The translations under genes and the position numbers were made by a program. The notes under the pieces are model-generated. The model searched no databases, was not told the DNA's origin, and saw only the letters and a list, made by a program, of their open reading frames with translations. From Bacteroidaceae bacterium (GTDB taxonomy: Bacteria; Bacteroidota; Bacteroidia; Bacteroidales; Bacteroidaceae), in the NCBI GenBank assembly GCA_017534815.1, contig JAFXVS010000030.1:1-64000 (forward strand): DNA of 64,000 nucleotides. Direction: 5' to 3'. Below are positions 35,908-44,175 of the stretch, in pieces. Position 1 is the first letter of the stretch. The number at the start of each line of letters is the position of its first letter.

Positions 35908-37143
35908 ATGAAAGTTTTTGTTTCTGGTTGCTACGATCTGCTTCACAGCGGACATGTGGAGTTCTTCCGGCAGGCAAGCCAATACGGTGACCTGTACGTG
36001 GGTATTGGGTCGGACGAGACCATCCTCAACTATAAACACCACAAGACGCTTTATCCCGAGCAGGAACGCCTTTTCATGGTGAAAAGCATTCGCTACGTGA
36101 AAGATGCGTTCATCAACCAAGGTTCGGGAATCATGGACTTCATCCCAACGGTGGAGGCGTTAAAGCCCGACCGTTTCGTGGTGAATGCCGACGGGTCGAG
36201 CGAGGAGAAACGTCAGTTCTGTCAGGAGCACGGCATCGAATACATCGTGCTTGACCGCATTCCCGCAGAGGGGCTGGAAGCGAGAAGCAGCACCGCCATC
36301 AAGAAGACACTTGCCCATCCTGATGGCAGTCCTAAACCCTCCAACTCTCACCCCCAAGACGACATCCCCACCCGTCTCGATTTGGCGGGCACATGGATTG
36401 ACCAACCTTACGTAAGCACGTATGCTCCAGGCTGGGCTATCACCATCTCGCTACTGCCGACATTCGAGATCCGTGAGCGCTGCGGTCTCTCCACCTCCAC
36501 ACGCAACCAAATCAAGCGCATCTGGCCGATTCATCTGCCAGACATGGATCCAGAGATGCTCGCCAAACTCGTCTTCTGTTTCGAAAACGACCCCGAACGG
36601 ACGGACGGCATCATCAGCGGTGCCCAAGACGCCATCGGCATCTGCATACCCGGGCTCTGCCGTCATTACTATAATGCCCACTACTGGCCCGAACGCATCG
36701 AGACGTGCACTGACGAGAACATCCTCCGCTGGTTGGAAAGTCACTTGTGTATGATTCCGATGTTCCCACGTCGGCCAGGCTGCTCGGTCGTGGATGGTAA
36801 GGACATCAATGAGGAACATGTGAAAGCACTGGCCACTGCTGCCAACACGTGCTGGCAAGCGATTCTCGATACAAACCTCGATGCCTTTGCCAAAGCTTAC
36901 CGCGCTTCGTTCGAAGCCCAAATCACCCTTTTCCCAGCCATGATTCAACCTGGTGTACAAGACTACATCGACCAATACTCGTCAATGGAGGATGTATTGG
37001 CATGGAAGATGCCCGGTGCTGGAGGAGGTGGATACTTGGCTCTGGTGGTGAAGGATGCAGAGACTTTCTGCCAAGCACATAGAGAAGCTATACATTTATA
37101 TATAAGAAGACCTGCTCAGGCGCTGGATAATTCTCATTCATAA
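35908..37143 (+). CDS. Nucleotidylyltransferase-GHMP kinase-like fusion protein
   Basis: The 411-aa product has two parts. Residues 1-135 are a HxGH-type nucleotidylyltransferase (CYDLLHSGHVEFF with H13 and H16; LEARSSTAIKKTL as the second signature), as in TagD and HldE. Residues 156-411 look like a compact GHMP kinase: RLDLAGTWIDQPY (motif 1), RCGLSTSTRNQ (motif 2) and MPGAGGGGYLALVV (motif 3, about 370-383). The linker (SPKPSNSHPQ) is encoded by heptamer-like DNA. The logic, kinase plus nucleotidyl transfer, is that of HldE and Fkp, but the domains differ. It sits between a dehydrogenase and an alpha-fucosidase. The sugar and nucleotide are unknown. Confidence 0.82.
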   Translation: MKVFVSGCYDLLHSGHVEFFRQASQYGDLYVGIGSDETILNYKHHKTLYPEQERLFMVKSIRYVKDAFINQGSGIMDFIPTVEALKPDRFVVNADGSSEEKRQFCQEHGIEYIVLDRIPAEGLEARSSTAIKKTLAHPDGSPKPSNSHPQDDIPTRLDLAGTWIDQPYVSTYAPGWAITISLLPTFEIRERCGLSTSTRNQIKRIWPIHLPDMDPEMLAKLVFCFENDPERTDGIISGAQDAIGICIPGLCRHYYNAHYWPERIETCTDENILRWLESHLCMIPMFPRRPGCSVVDGKDINEEHVKALATAANTCWQAILDTNLDAFAKAYRASFEAQITLFPAMIQPGVQDYIDQYSSMEDVLAWKMPGAGGGGYLALVVKDAETFCQAHREAIHLYIRRPAQALDNSHS

Positions 37144-37155
37144 AATCCAAACACT

Positions 37156-38820
37156 ATGACAATTAAACAACTAACTATTGCAACCTTGACGCTTGTAGCC
37201 ACATCAGTGTCGGCTCAAACCTACAGAATCCCCGTCTTAGAGACCGACGAGCCTATGGCGACGGGACCGTTCCAACCCACATGGGAGTCGTTGAAGACAT
37301 ACGAAGTGCCCGAGTGGTTCCGCGACGCAAAATTCGGCATCTGGGCACATTGGGGTCCTCAATGCGTGGAGGGGTCGGGTGATTGGATGGCTCGCGGCCT
37401 CTATCTGGAAGGCAACGGACAATACAACTACCACCGCGACCACTACGGACATCCATCGGAGTTTGGTTTCAAGGACGTACTTCCCCTCTTCAAGGCCGAG
37501 AACTGGACGCCAGAAGAGCTTGTGAAGTTCTATAAGGAAGAATGTGGCGCGCAGTATTTCTTCGCCCTCGGCAACCACCACGACAATTTCGACCTATGGG
37601 ACTCGAAGTATCAAGAGTGGAACTCACAGAACATCGGTCCCAAGAAGGACATCCTCGATGGATGGTCAAAAGCAGCCAAGAAAGCCGGACTTCCTTTTGG
37701 AATCTCATTCCATGCAGACCACGCTTGGACATGGTACGAACCTTCTCGACGCTTCGATCTGAAAGGTGATAAACGGGGCGTGAAGTACGACGGTTGGTTG
37801 ACCAAGGAAGACGGTTACAAACCCAATGCAGACGGCACGGAGAAATGGTGGAAGGGACTGGATCCCCAGAAACTTTATGCACAGAACCACGACTTCTCCG
37901 ACAACACGTGGGATAATGGTGCCATCCATCGACAGTGGGGATGGGAAGGCGGTGCATGTCTGCCCACACAGGAATTCGTCACCAACTTCTACAATCGTAC
38001 GCTCGATGCCATCAACCGCTACAACCCCGACCTCATCTATTTCGACGTGACCGTCCTACCCTTCTATCCCGTCAGCGATGCGGGTATGAAGATTGCCGCT
38101 CACATGTACAACCATAGCGCTGCCACCCACAAGGGCAAGAACCAGGCGGTGGTGTTTGGTAAAATTCTGGAGGAGGATATGAAAGATGCCCTCGTCTGGG
38201 ATGTTGAGCGTGGCGCTCCCAACAAAATCATGGAACGTCCCTGGCAATGCTGCAACTGCATTGGCGATTGGCACTATAATACGGGTACGTACCAGCGTAA
38301 CGGTTATAAGAATGCCCACACTGTGGCTAAACTCCTCGTGGACATTGTCAGCAAGAACGGTAATATGCTCCTGTCAGTTCCGCTCCGTGCTGACGGAACG
38401 CCAGATGAGAAAGAACTCGCTATCATGAAAGAGTTCGGCGCTTGGATGAAAGTAAACAGCGAGAGCATCGTCAAGACCCGTCCTTGGAAGATTTTCGGAG
38501 AAGGTCCTATCGCCAATGCCGACATCAAAATCAATGCCCAAGGCTTCAACGACGGACAATACACTAAAGCTGGAGCAGATGAAATCCGCTTCACCCAAAC
38601 AGAGAAGTACCTCTATGTCACGCCCCTTGCATGGCCAGAGAACCACACGGTCACGGTGAAGGCATTGGCAACAGGTTCTGACCTCTACCCAGCCGTCATC
38701 AAGACCATCGAATTGTTAGGTTATGGAAAGGTCTCCTTCACTCGCACAGCAGATGTGCTCACCATCACTTTACCAGAGAAGATGAACAACATCATGCCTG
38801 TGCTGAAGATTAAGAAATAA
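37156..38820 (+). CDS. Alpha-L-fucosidase, GH29
   Basis: The 554-aa product has a signal peptide (cut after VSA) and a GH29 barrel: WFRDAKFGIWAHWGPQCVEG, YFFALGNHHDNFDLWDSKYQ, PFGISFHADHAWTWYE and PDLIYFDVTVLPFYPVSD. Asp297 in YFDVT is the likely nucleophile by position. A small C-terminal beta domain follows from about 440. It releases L-fucose from glycans in the periplasm or at the surface. It starts 12 bp after the fusion gene, in the same operon, and ends three bases short of the convergent gene. Confidence 0.93.
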   Translation: MTIKQLTIATLTLVATSVSAQTYRIPVLETDEPMATGPFQPTWESLKTYEVPEWFRDAKFGIWAHWGPQCVEGSGDWMARGLYLEGNGQYNYHRDHYGHPSEFGFKDVLPLFKAENWTPEELVKFYKEECGAQYFFALGNHHDNFDLWDSKYQEWNSQNIGPKKDILDGWSKAAKKAGLPFGISFHADHAWTWYEPSRRFDLKGDKRGVKYDGWLTKEDGYKPNADGTEKWWKGLDPQKLYAQNHDFSDNTWDNGAIHRQWGWEGGACLPTQEFVTNFYNRTLDAINRYNPDLIYFDVTVLPFYPVSDAGMKIAAHMYNHSAATHKGKNQAVVFGKILEEDMKDALVWDVERGAPNKIMERPWQCCNCIGDWHYNTGTYQRNGYKNAHTVAKLLVDIVSKNGNMLLSVPLRADGTPDEKELAIMKEFGAWMKVNSESIVKTRPWKIFGEGPIANADIKINAQGFNDGQYTKAGADEIRFTQTEKYLYVTPLAWPENHTVTVKALATGSDLYPAVIKTIELLGYGKVSFTRTADVLTITLPEKMNNIMPVLKIKK

Positions 38821-38822
38821 CT

Positions 38823-39578
38823 TTATTCCGCCTTTTTCTTGCTTACCTGTACGTAAAAGAAACGTGGGAAAGCACCAATTGAGAAGGTGTAGGTTTCGCC
38901 GCTCTGCTCGTCCTTCACTTCGAATGTGTCAGTACGGGTACGTCCAAAGCCGCCACGTCCGAAACCACCTCGGTTACCACCACGACGTCCTCTGCCGAAA
39001 CCAGGAACAGGAGCGTCAGGACGTCCAAAGCCTGGAGGCGTGGCCTGTTGACCATTCTGCGGAGCATTACCAGGCTGAGCATCTCCGTTCTGAGGAGCAG
39101 CATTACCCTGCTGAGGAGCATTCTGCGGACCATTCTGTCCGAAACGAGGACCGTTCTGAGGACCGAAGCCTGGCCCAGGTTCTCTCACCTGATAAGGTCG
39201 CAAGTCACGATAAAGCTGCATGATAGTACCCTGAGGATATACCATGTCATTGCTCACCATAAAATGCACTTCCTTCGTTTCTTTGTTGTAAAGGAAAGAG
39301 TTTACGCACTTGGCATACTGAAAGTTGTCAGGACTGCCATTCCAATAGGTAATGAAATTGCCTCTTGGCATTTGGGTGCTGTACTTATTGGCCTCCATCA
39401 CAGCCTTAAACTGGTCTTCAGTCATCGAAAGCAACTGGAGGAAATTCGCAACTGTCGGCTTGATGACCGTAATCTCACTTCCATCCTCGCCGTATGGTTT
39501 GGTACATACATCCAACTGTTGCGCTTGAGCGTAGATGCCCATCGCCAACATCATGAACAGGAAGAATAACTTTTTCAT
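38823..39578 (-). CDS. Secreted low-complexity protein, N/Q/G/P- and RGG-rich
   Basis: The 251-aa product has a signal peptide (cut after AQA) and a folded-looking N-terminal half (ITVIKPTVANFLQLLSMTED, FMVSNDMVYPQGTIMQLYRD). A segment of about 70 residues made of repeats such as NAPQQGNAAPQNGDAQPGN then gives way to GFGRGRRGGNRGGFGRGGFGR, and a short beta-rich end follows. I do not recognise the family. The low-complexity part sits between two ordered parts, so it may be a flexible linker. It has its own promoter (39656-39663). An ATG six bases upstream is an alternative start. Confidence 0.72.
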   Translation of the reverse strand: MKKLFFLFMMLAMGIYAQAQQLDVCTKPYGEDGSEITVIKPTVANFLQLLSMTEDQFKAVMEANKYSTQMPRGNFITYWNGSPDNFQYAKCVNSFLYNKETKEVHFMVSNDMVYPQGTIMQLYRDLRPYQVREPGPGFGPQNGPRFGQNGPQNAPQQGNAAPQNGDAQPGNAPQNGQQATPPGFGRPDAPVPGFGRGRRGGNRGGFGRGGFGRTRTDTFEVKDEQSGETYTFSIGAFPRFFYVQVSKKKAE

Positions 39579-39655
39579 AAGCATCGTCTTTATTTAAATT
39601 AGGTTTGTAATATTGTTTTGCAGGTTTGTAATAAAAGATTTAGTTTTAGTGTGTT

Positions 39656-39663
39656 CAAAGGTA
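39656..39663 (-). promoter_or_regulatory. -7 box for the low-complexity secreted protein
   Basis: The minus strand reads AATCACTACCTTTGAACAC, with TACCTTTG at 39656-39663, leaving a leader of about 70 nt before the ATG at 39576-39578. That leader contains two copies of ATTACAAACCT about 25 nt apart. Confidence 0.5.
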
Positions 39664-39736
39664 GTGATTATTTCATTACAATGTTCACTTTGGGAGGCTT
39701 TTTTTGTTCTTTTACTTAAAAAAAGATAAAAAAAGA

Positions 39737-39768
39737 GGGAAAAAGTCCATTTTACATGACTTTTTCCC
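39737..39768 (-). terminator. Terminator of the rsmD-M13 peptidase operon
   Basis: A perfect 11-bp stem (GGGAAAAAGTC / GACTTTTTCCC) with a 10-nt loop lies 24 bases beyond the peptidase stop codon. On the minus strand it is followed by CTCTTTTTTTATC, a clear T run. Confidence 0.75.
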
Positions 39769-39791
39769 TTCTTGTTCCCAATTAAATCACA

Positions 39792-41819
39792 TCACCATAT
39801 CTTCACACGTTTGTCTTTAGGAACAAACATCGGGTCTTTCTCTGTGATGCCAAAAGCGTCATACCAAGCATCCACCAATGGCAAGGCACCATTGACACGC
39901 CACTTGCCCAAGGAATGGGGGTCTGAAATCGTCTGTTGACGGATGAATTCCTCCGTGTTATTCTCTGCCCACACCCCTGCGTAGGCAAGGAAAAAACGCT
40001 GTTCGGGTGTAAAACCATTTTTCACTGGCAACGGTTGTTCCTTGGTTGCATTCTTGAACGCAGTATATGCAAACTTCAAACCTCCGTGGTCACCCAGATT
40101 CTCACCACAGCAAAGTTCGCCGTTGGCATTGAGATCAGGCAGAACCTTAATGCCTGAGAAGAAATCCTTGATGACCTGAGCACGCTGGTTGTACTTGTCC
40201 CCATCACCTTCAGCCCACCAGTCGCGGAAATTGCCATCTTTATCAAACTGGCGTCCCTGGTCATCGAAACCGTGCGACATCTCATGACCGATAACCACAC
40301 CAATAGCACCGTAGTTGAAGGCATCGTCAGCCTCCATATCGAAGAAAGGATACTGGAGAATACCTGCGGGGAAGCAAATCTCGTTGGTCGTTGGGTTGTA
40401 ATACGCATTGACCGTCTGCGGATTCATCAGCCACTCATCACGGTCAACAGGCTTCTTCCACTTACGGCTGAGCATATCGGCATGTGCCCATTTCGCCACC
40501 TCCTTCATGTTCTCATAGAGCGACTTCTGGGGGTCGATGTCCATCTTCGAGTAGTCACGCCACTTGTTCGGATAACCGACTTTTACGTAGAAGGCATCCA
40601 ACTTCTCATGCGCCGCCTTCTTCGTCGATTCACTCATCCACTCCTGAGCATCAATACGTTCACCGAGCGCAATCTGGAGGTTCTTGATGAGTTGTTCCAT
40701 GCGAGCCTTGTTAGCTGGAGGGAAGTACTTCTGCACATAAATCTGTCCGACAGCCTCCCCCAAGATGCCATTCACTGCGCTCACGCTTCTCTTCCAACGT
40801 GGACGTGGTTCTTTGGCACCCGTAACAATACGTCCATTGAAGTCAAAGACCTCTTCATAGACCTCATCACCCAGCATCGAACCGGCCGCATCCAATATCT
40901 GCCACTGAAAGAAGTCCTTGAGCACCTCCACTGGTGTGTCCTTCAGCACAGCGAGCGCCTCCTTTACAGCCTCAGGCTGACCCACCGAAAGCGAATCAAT
41001 ATCCGTGAGACCCTGCACATCAAAGTAAGTCTTCCAGTCAAAACCAGCATACTCCTTCAAGAAGTCAGCAAAAGCCATCTTATGGTAATTCGAGGCTGGA
41101 TCACGCAAGGCCACGTGATCACGTCCTGCCTTTGCCATACGTGTTTCCACTTGCAATATGTTCTCCATCTTACGTTGAGCAGCGTCAGGCTTTTCACCCA
41201 CCAACTGGAACATCTTAACAATATGCTTCTTGTAAGCCTCCAGAATCTTCTTATTCGATTCGTCATCCTTCACATAATAATCACGTTCGATGCTGTAACC
41301 ACCCTGAGATATCTCCAGAATATTCTGCGTGGATTCCATCATGTCTGCCCCCACATAACAACCCCACAACTCGCCAAATCCCACACCTTCGACATTCATC
41401 TGGTTGATGAGTGCAACCAGTTCATCACTGCTTTTCACAGCCGCCACGCGTTGCAAGTCGCCCAACACTGGTTTCACGCCATCCTTGTTCTGACGCACAG
41501 AGTCCATTCTCATAGCATAGATATCGCCAATCTTCTGACCCAACGTGCCCTTCTCTTGGGGTTGAGCAGCAAGTCCCTCCACAATCTCGCGGATGCGCTT
41601 CTGGTTCTCCTCTACCACCACATCAAAACTTCCATAACTGGCGAATTCCGGACGAAGCGGATTCTTCCGCATCCATTCACCACAAGCATACTGATAGAAA
41701 TTCGTGCCTGGTTGCACGCTCCTATCCATATTTTCTAACTTGATGCCCATCGTCTGAGCATTTCCCATCGCACTTGATGCTACCATCATGATTACAAATA
41801 AATTTCTAATTTTCATCAT
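39792..41819 (-). CDS. M13 family metalloendopeptidase (PepO/neprilysin-like)
   Basis: The 675-aa product has a signal peptide (cut near GNA) and the M13_N and M13 domains. The zinc motif is VVIGHEMSHGFDDQGRQFD (HEMSH near residues 513-517), and the third ligand lies in GENLGDHGGLKFAYTAF. NAYYNPTTNEICFPAGILQ before it and the VNGALPLVDAWYDAF-type end match the family. It is a periplasmic or surface-exposed oligopeptidase. It lies 33 bp after rsmD on the same strand and is the last gene of that operon. Confidence 0.95.
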   Translation of the reverse strand: MMKIRNLFVIMMVASSAMGNAQTMGIKLENMDRSVQPGTNFYQYACGEWMRKNPLRPEFASYGSFDVVVEENQKRIREIVEGLAAQPQEKGTLGQKIGDIYAMRMDSVRQNKDGVKPVLGDLQRVAAVKSSDELVALINQMNVEGVGFGELWGCYVGADMMESTQNILEISQGGYSIERDYYVKDDESNKKILEAYKKHIVKMFQLVGEKPDAAQRKMENILQVETRMAKAGRDHVALRDPASNYHKMAFADFLKEYAGFDWKTYFDVQGLTDIDSLSVGQPEAVKEALAVLKDTPVEVLKDFFQWQILDAAGSMLGDEVYEEVFDFNGRIVTGAKEPRPRWKRSVSAVNGILGEAVGQIYVQKYFPPANKARMEQLIKNLQIALGERIDAQEWMSESTKKAAHEKLDAFYVKVGYPNKWRDYSKMDIDPQKSLYENMKEVAKWAHADMLSRKWKKPVDRDEWLMNPQTVNAYYNPTTNEICFPAGILQYPFFDMEADDAFNYGAIGVVIGHEMSHGFDDQGRQFDKDGNFRDWWAEGDGDKYNQRAQVIKDFFSGIKVLPDLNANGELCCGENLGDHGGLKFAYTAFKNATKEQPLPVKNGFTPEQRFFLAYAGVWAENNTEEFIRQQTISDPHSLGKWRVNGALPLVDAWYDAFGITEKDPMFVPKDKRVKIW

Positions 41820-41852
41820 TCGATTCTTATTGTTGTAATATACCCTTGACCT

Positions 41853-42383
41853 TTACTGGAAAAACGAGAAGTTCACACTGCCATAATTGCGGTGGTCAAC
41901 AAAACGGGGATGGGTCGAGAAGTCATAACTGCTGCCATGCTCCAAAATGAACACCCCCTCATCGGCCAACAGCGGAAGGACAGCATCAGGGATGTCAGAT
42001 AGATTCTCCAATGCGTAAGGGGGGTCAGCAAAGATGATGTCGTAACGCTCCTTGCACGTGCGTACATATTTAAATACATCCCCCTTCAGCGGCAACCACT
42101 CTTTCACCTGCAATTCTTTCTGCACACGCGACAGGAACTGCCAATGCTTGAAGTCCTTCTCCACCGACACGACTTTAGCACATCCACGCGAAGCCAGTTC
42201 CAATCCAATGGAACCTGTGCCGGCAAAGAGGTCAAGCGCCGTAGGGGAAGCGTCAAAATCGACATACACATTCTCCAGAATATTAAACAGTCCCTCCTTG
42301 GCAAAGTCTGTTGTAGGACGTGCCTTGAAGCCTGTGGGCGTAGGAATATGACGCCCCTTGTATTTTCCTCGGATAATACGCAA
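41853..42383 (-). CDS. rsmD: 16S rRNA (guanine966-N2)-methyltransferase RsmD
   Basis: The 176-aa Rossmann methyltransferase starts with MRIIRGKYKGRHIPTP. It has the SAM loop ALDLFAGTGSIGLELASRG and the catalytic motif DIIFADPPYAL. The length is typical. The DUF3822 gene precedes it and the M13 peptidase gene follows, all on the minus strand. Confidence 0.95.
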   Translation of the reverse strand: MRIIRGKYKGRHIPTPTGFKARPTTDFAKEGLFNILENVYVDFDASPTALDLFAGTGSIGLELASRGCAKVVSVEKDFKHWQFLSRVQKELQVKEWLPLKGDVFKYVRTCKERYDIIFADPPYALENLSDIPDAVLPLLADEGVFILEHGSSYDFSTHPRFVDHRNYGSVNFSFFQ

Positions 42384-42396
42384 CTTGAAAGTTTTG

Positions 42397-42417
42397 GGTT
42401 AAGAGTTTAGAATTGGA
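42397..42417 (-). repeat. Short heptamer repeat between DUF3822 gene and rsmD
   Basis: On the plus strand GGTTAAG, AGTTTAG, AATTGGA are three units of the 7-nt family, just upstream of the rsmD start. Confidence 0.4.
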
Positions 42418-42426
42418 AATGAGATT

Positions 42427-42445
42427 CGCCCAGCGCGTGGGCTGG
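42427..42445 (-). repeat. Stop-flush palindrome, copy A
   Basis: CGCCCAGCGCGTGGGCTGG (plus strand) directly abuts the stop codon (42446-42448) of the DUF3822 gene. In the gene's direction it reads TAG then CCAGCCCACGCGCTGGGCG, a GC-rich stem-loop (CCCA/TGGG core). Copies B (51904) and C (52825) have the same placement. Confidence 0.7.
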
Positions 42446-43258
42446 CTAAAAGCCACAAACGAGTAGGGTCTGCAGGTCATAGGGGATATGGGTGTTACCC
42501 ATAGTCAGTCTGTCCTTGAAGTCCTCACCACGGTCGATGATTGAAACGTTCTGCAAGAAATATTTTATCTTCTCTGACAGATCCACTGTGCGCTGTTCCA
42601 TATCACCTACCACGAAAAGGGCATCATCCACTTGGTCGAAGCCCAACTCTTTCCACACATTGAGCGTGTAATACTGCATATCTGCCACACTGGTACAGTC
42701 AAAGTTATTGACAAACAGCATCCTCCCCTGCTCAAACGCATATATCGTGATTTCCTTCTCATGCAGATAGACGTACATCTTCTTGTCTGAGCCAAACAGG
42801 CTCTTCTCGCTGAAGAATTCTATCAGCGTGCTGGCTGAGGCATAGAATCGCGCCCTGGGGAAATCGTCAAGCAACAACTGGTAGATGCTACGTTCCAAAC
42901 CAAACACGATGGCGATGCCTGAACGGCGCAGCACATTGTAGCTGACGTGCTGAGGCTTGTCCTTAGGGAAGGTGAACTGATACACCGCATGGATGTCCTC
43001 TCGATTGAATGCGGCGACGGGCACAGTGGTGAAGTGAGGTGTGGTGATGAGCACATTCACCCGCTGATAGTTCTGCTTCAGCATCGGCTCATTCATCAGC
43101 GCCTCCTTCAGATTGGCCGCCAACGAGATGGTGTGGTTCACATCCCACACCTTATACTCGAACGGTTCTTCCTGTCCTGGAGCATATGTACAAAAAGAAA
43201 GTCCATTCGAGCAGACCCGAATGGACAAACTTTTATTGTTGATCTGATTATCTGCCAT
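42446..43258 (-). CDS. DUF3822 family protein
   Basis: The 270-aa product has features of the ASKHA-like DUF3822 family of Bacteroidetes: SLSIRVCSNGLSFCTYAPG at the start, PRARFYASASTLIEFF in the middle and PYDLQTLLVCGF at the end. There is no signal peptide. Its neighbours, a membrane-anchored protein in front and rsmD behind, are the usual context. The function is unknown. A 19-nt palindrome follows its stop codon with no gap. Confidence 0.88.
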   Translation of the reverse strand: MADNQINNKSLSIRVCSNGLSFCTYAPGQEEPFEYKVWDVNHTISLAANLKEALMNEPMLKQNYQRVNVLITTPHFTTVPVAAFNREDIHAVYQFTFPKDKPQHVSYNVLRRSGIAIVFGLERSIYQLLLDDFPRARFYASASTLIEFFSEKSLFGSDKKMYVYLHEKEITIYAFEQGRMLFVNNFDCTSVADMQYYTLNVWKELGFDQVDDALFVVGDMEQRTVDLSEKIKYFLQNVSIIDRGEDFKDRLTMGNTHIPYDLQTLLVCGF

Positions 43259-43260
43259 CT

Positions 43261-44010
43261 TTATTCCCAGTTACCGGCCATCTTGTTGTTCGTGTCCTCA
43301 AGGTCGCCGATACGGAGGCCATACCATTCACCTTCGGTCTGGTCCTCGTTGTCAAGCATCAGCTCGGCACGGTTTCTGTGGCGCTTCTTCAAGTCAGCCT
43401 TCACACTCTTCACCTTCTTCTCGTTCATACCATCCATATAGTCTTCCAGACGAGCACGGAATTCGACGAGCATGTCAAACTCGTTCGACTTCATGTTGAA
43501 CTGAGATTTCTTGCGAAGTTCGATGATACCCTGATAGATGGTGTCATACACAGAGGGGTCGAATGTAGAGCGAACCACCTTGAACTCACCATTAGCAGGG
43601 CGACCGATTGGCACATACTTCATCGAGTCAGGATTGGCAATACCCAACTTCTCAGCAGCAGTCATCCAAATAGTGTCACGCTTGATGAGTCCCTTGGCCA
43701 CAGCCTCACGCTCTGTCATACCAGCTTCCAACTGGTCGTCAGTCAACTCACCATCCTTGATGATCTTGTCAACGGTCTTGCCGTTCTTCACAAAATCAAT
43801 CAGCGAGTCCATGGTGCCACAATACTCACCAAAAGTCATCTTGTACTGCTCTTCCGCATTACGGATGTCCATCAGACGAGCAATGACAAGTTTCTCACGA
43901 GCAGCCTTCTCTTCATCAAAGGCAATGTCGCTATAGATGCTATAGAAGCACGCTGCGACCAGACCTAATGCACATACGACAAGAAGTCCGTTAATTACAC
44001 TTTTTTTCAT
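43261..44010 (-). CDS. Membrane-anchored conserved hypothetical protein
   Basis: The 249-aa product has one N-terminal membrane helix (about residues 7-25, INGLLVVCALGLVAACFYSIY in part: LLVVCALGLVAACF). A mostly helical, charged exported part follows, with EEKAAREKLVIARLMDIRNA and QYKMTFGEYCGTMDSL near the start. The helix could also serve as a signal peptide. It precedes the DUF3822 gene by two bases, so the two are co-translated. I do not know a function. A TATTTTTG box lies at 44117-44124, giving a leader of about 100 nt. Confidence 0.8.
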   Translation of the reverse strand: MKKSVINGLLVVCALGLVAACFYSIYSDIAFDEEKAAREKLVIARLMDIRNAEEQYKMTFGEYCGTMDSLIDFVKNGKTVDKIIKDGELTDDQLEAGMTEREAVAKGLIKRDTIWMTAAEKLGIANPDSMKYVPIGRPANGEFKVVRSTFDPSVYDTIYQGIIELRKKSQFNMKSNEFDMLVEFRARLEDYMDGMNEKKVKSVKADLKKRHRNRAELMLDNEDQTEGEWYGLRIGDLEDTNNKMAGNWE

Positions 44011-44116
44011 GATATGTTTGTAATTTTTTTGTTGTTTGCATACTTTTTTACTGTCCGAGAAGCAAGTTTTTGGCTCTTTTCTCGTCCCATCTCATGAATA
44101 ATCACTATATTCGTTG

Positions 44117-44124
44117 CAAAAATA
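44117..44124 (-). promoter_or_regulatory. Possible -7 box of the DUF3822-rsmD operon
   Basis: The minus strand reads CCTTATTTTTGCAACG, with TATTTTTG matching TAnnTTTG. No TTTG is found at the expected -33 distance, so support is moderate. Confidence 0.4.
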
Positions 44125-44175
44125 AGGATAATATTTTAATTGCACCCACAACTTTCAATATTTTTTTGAAAAAAG

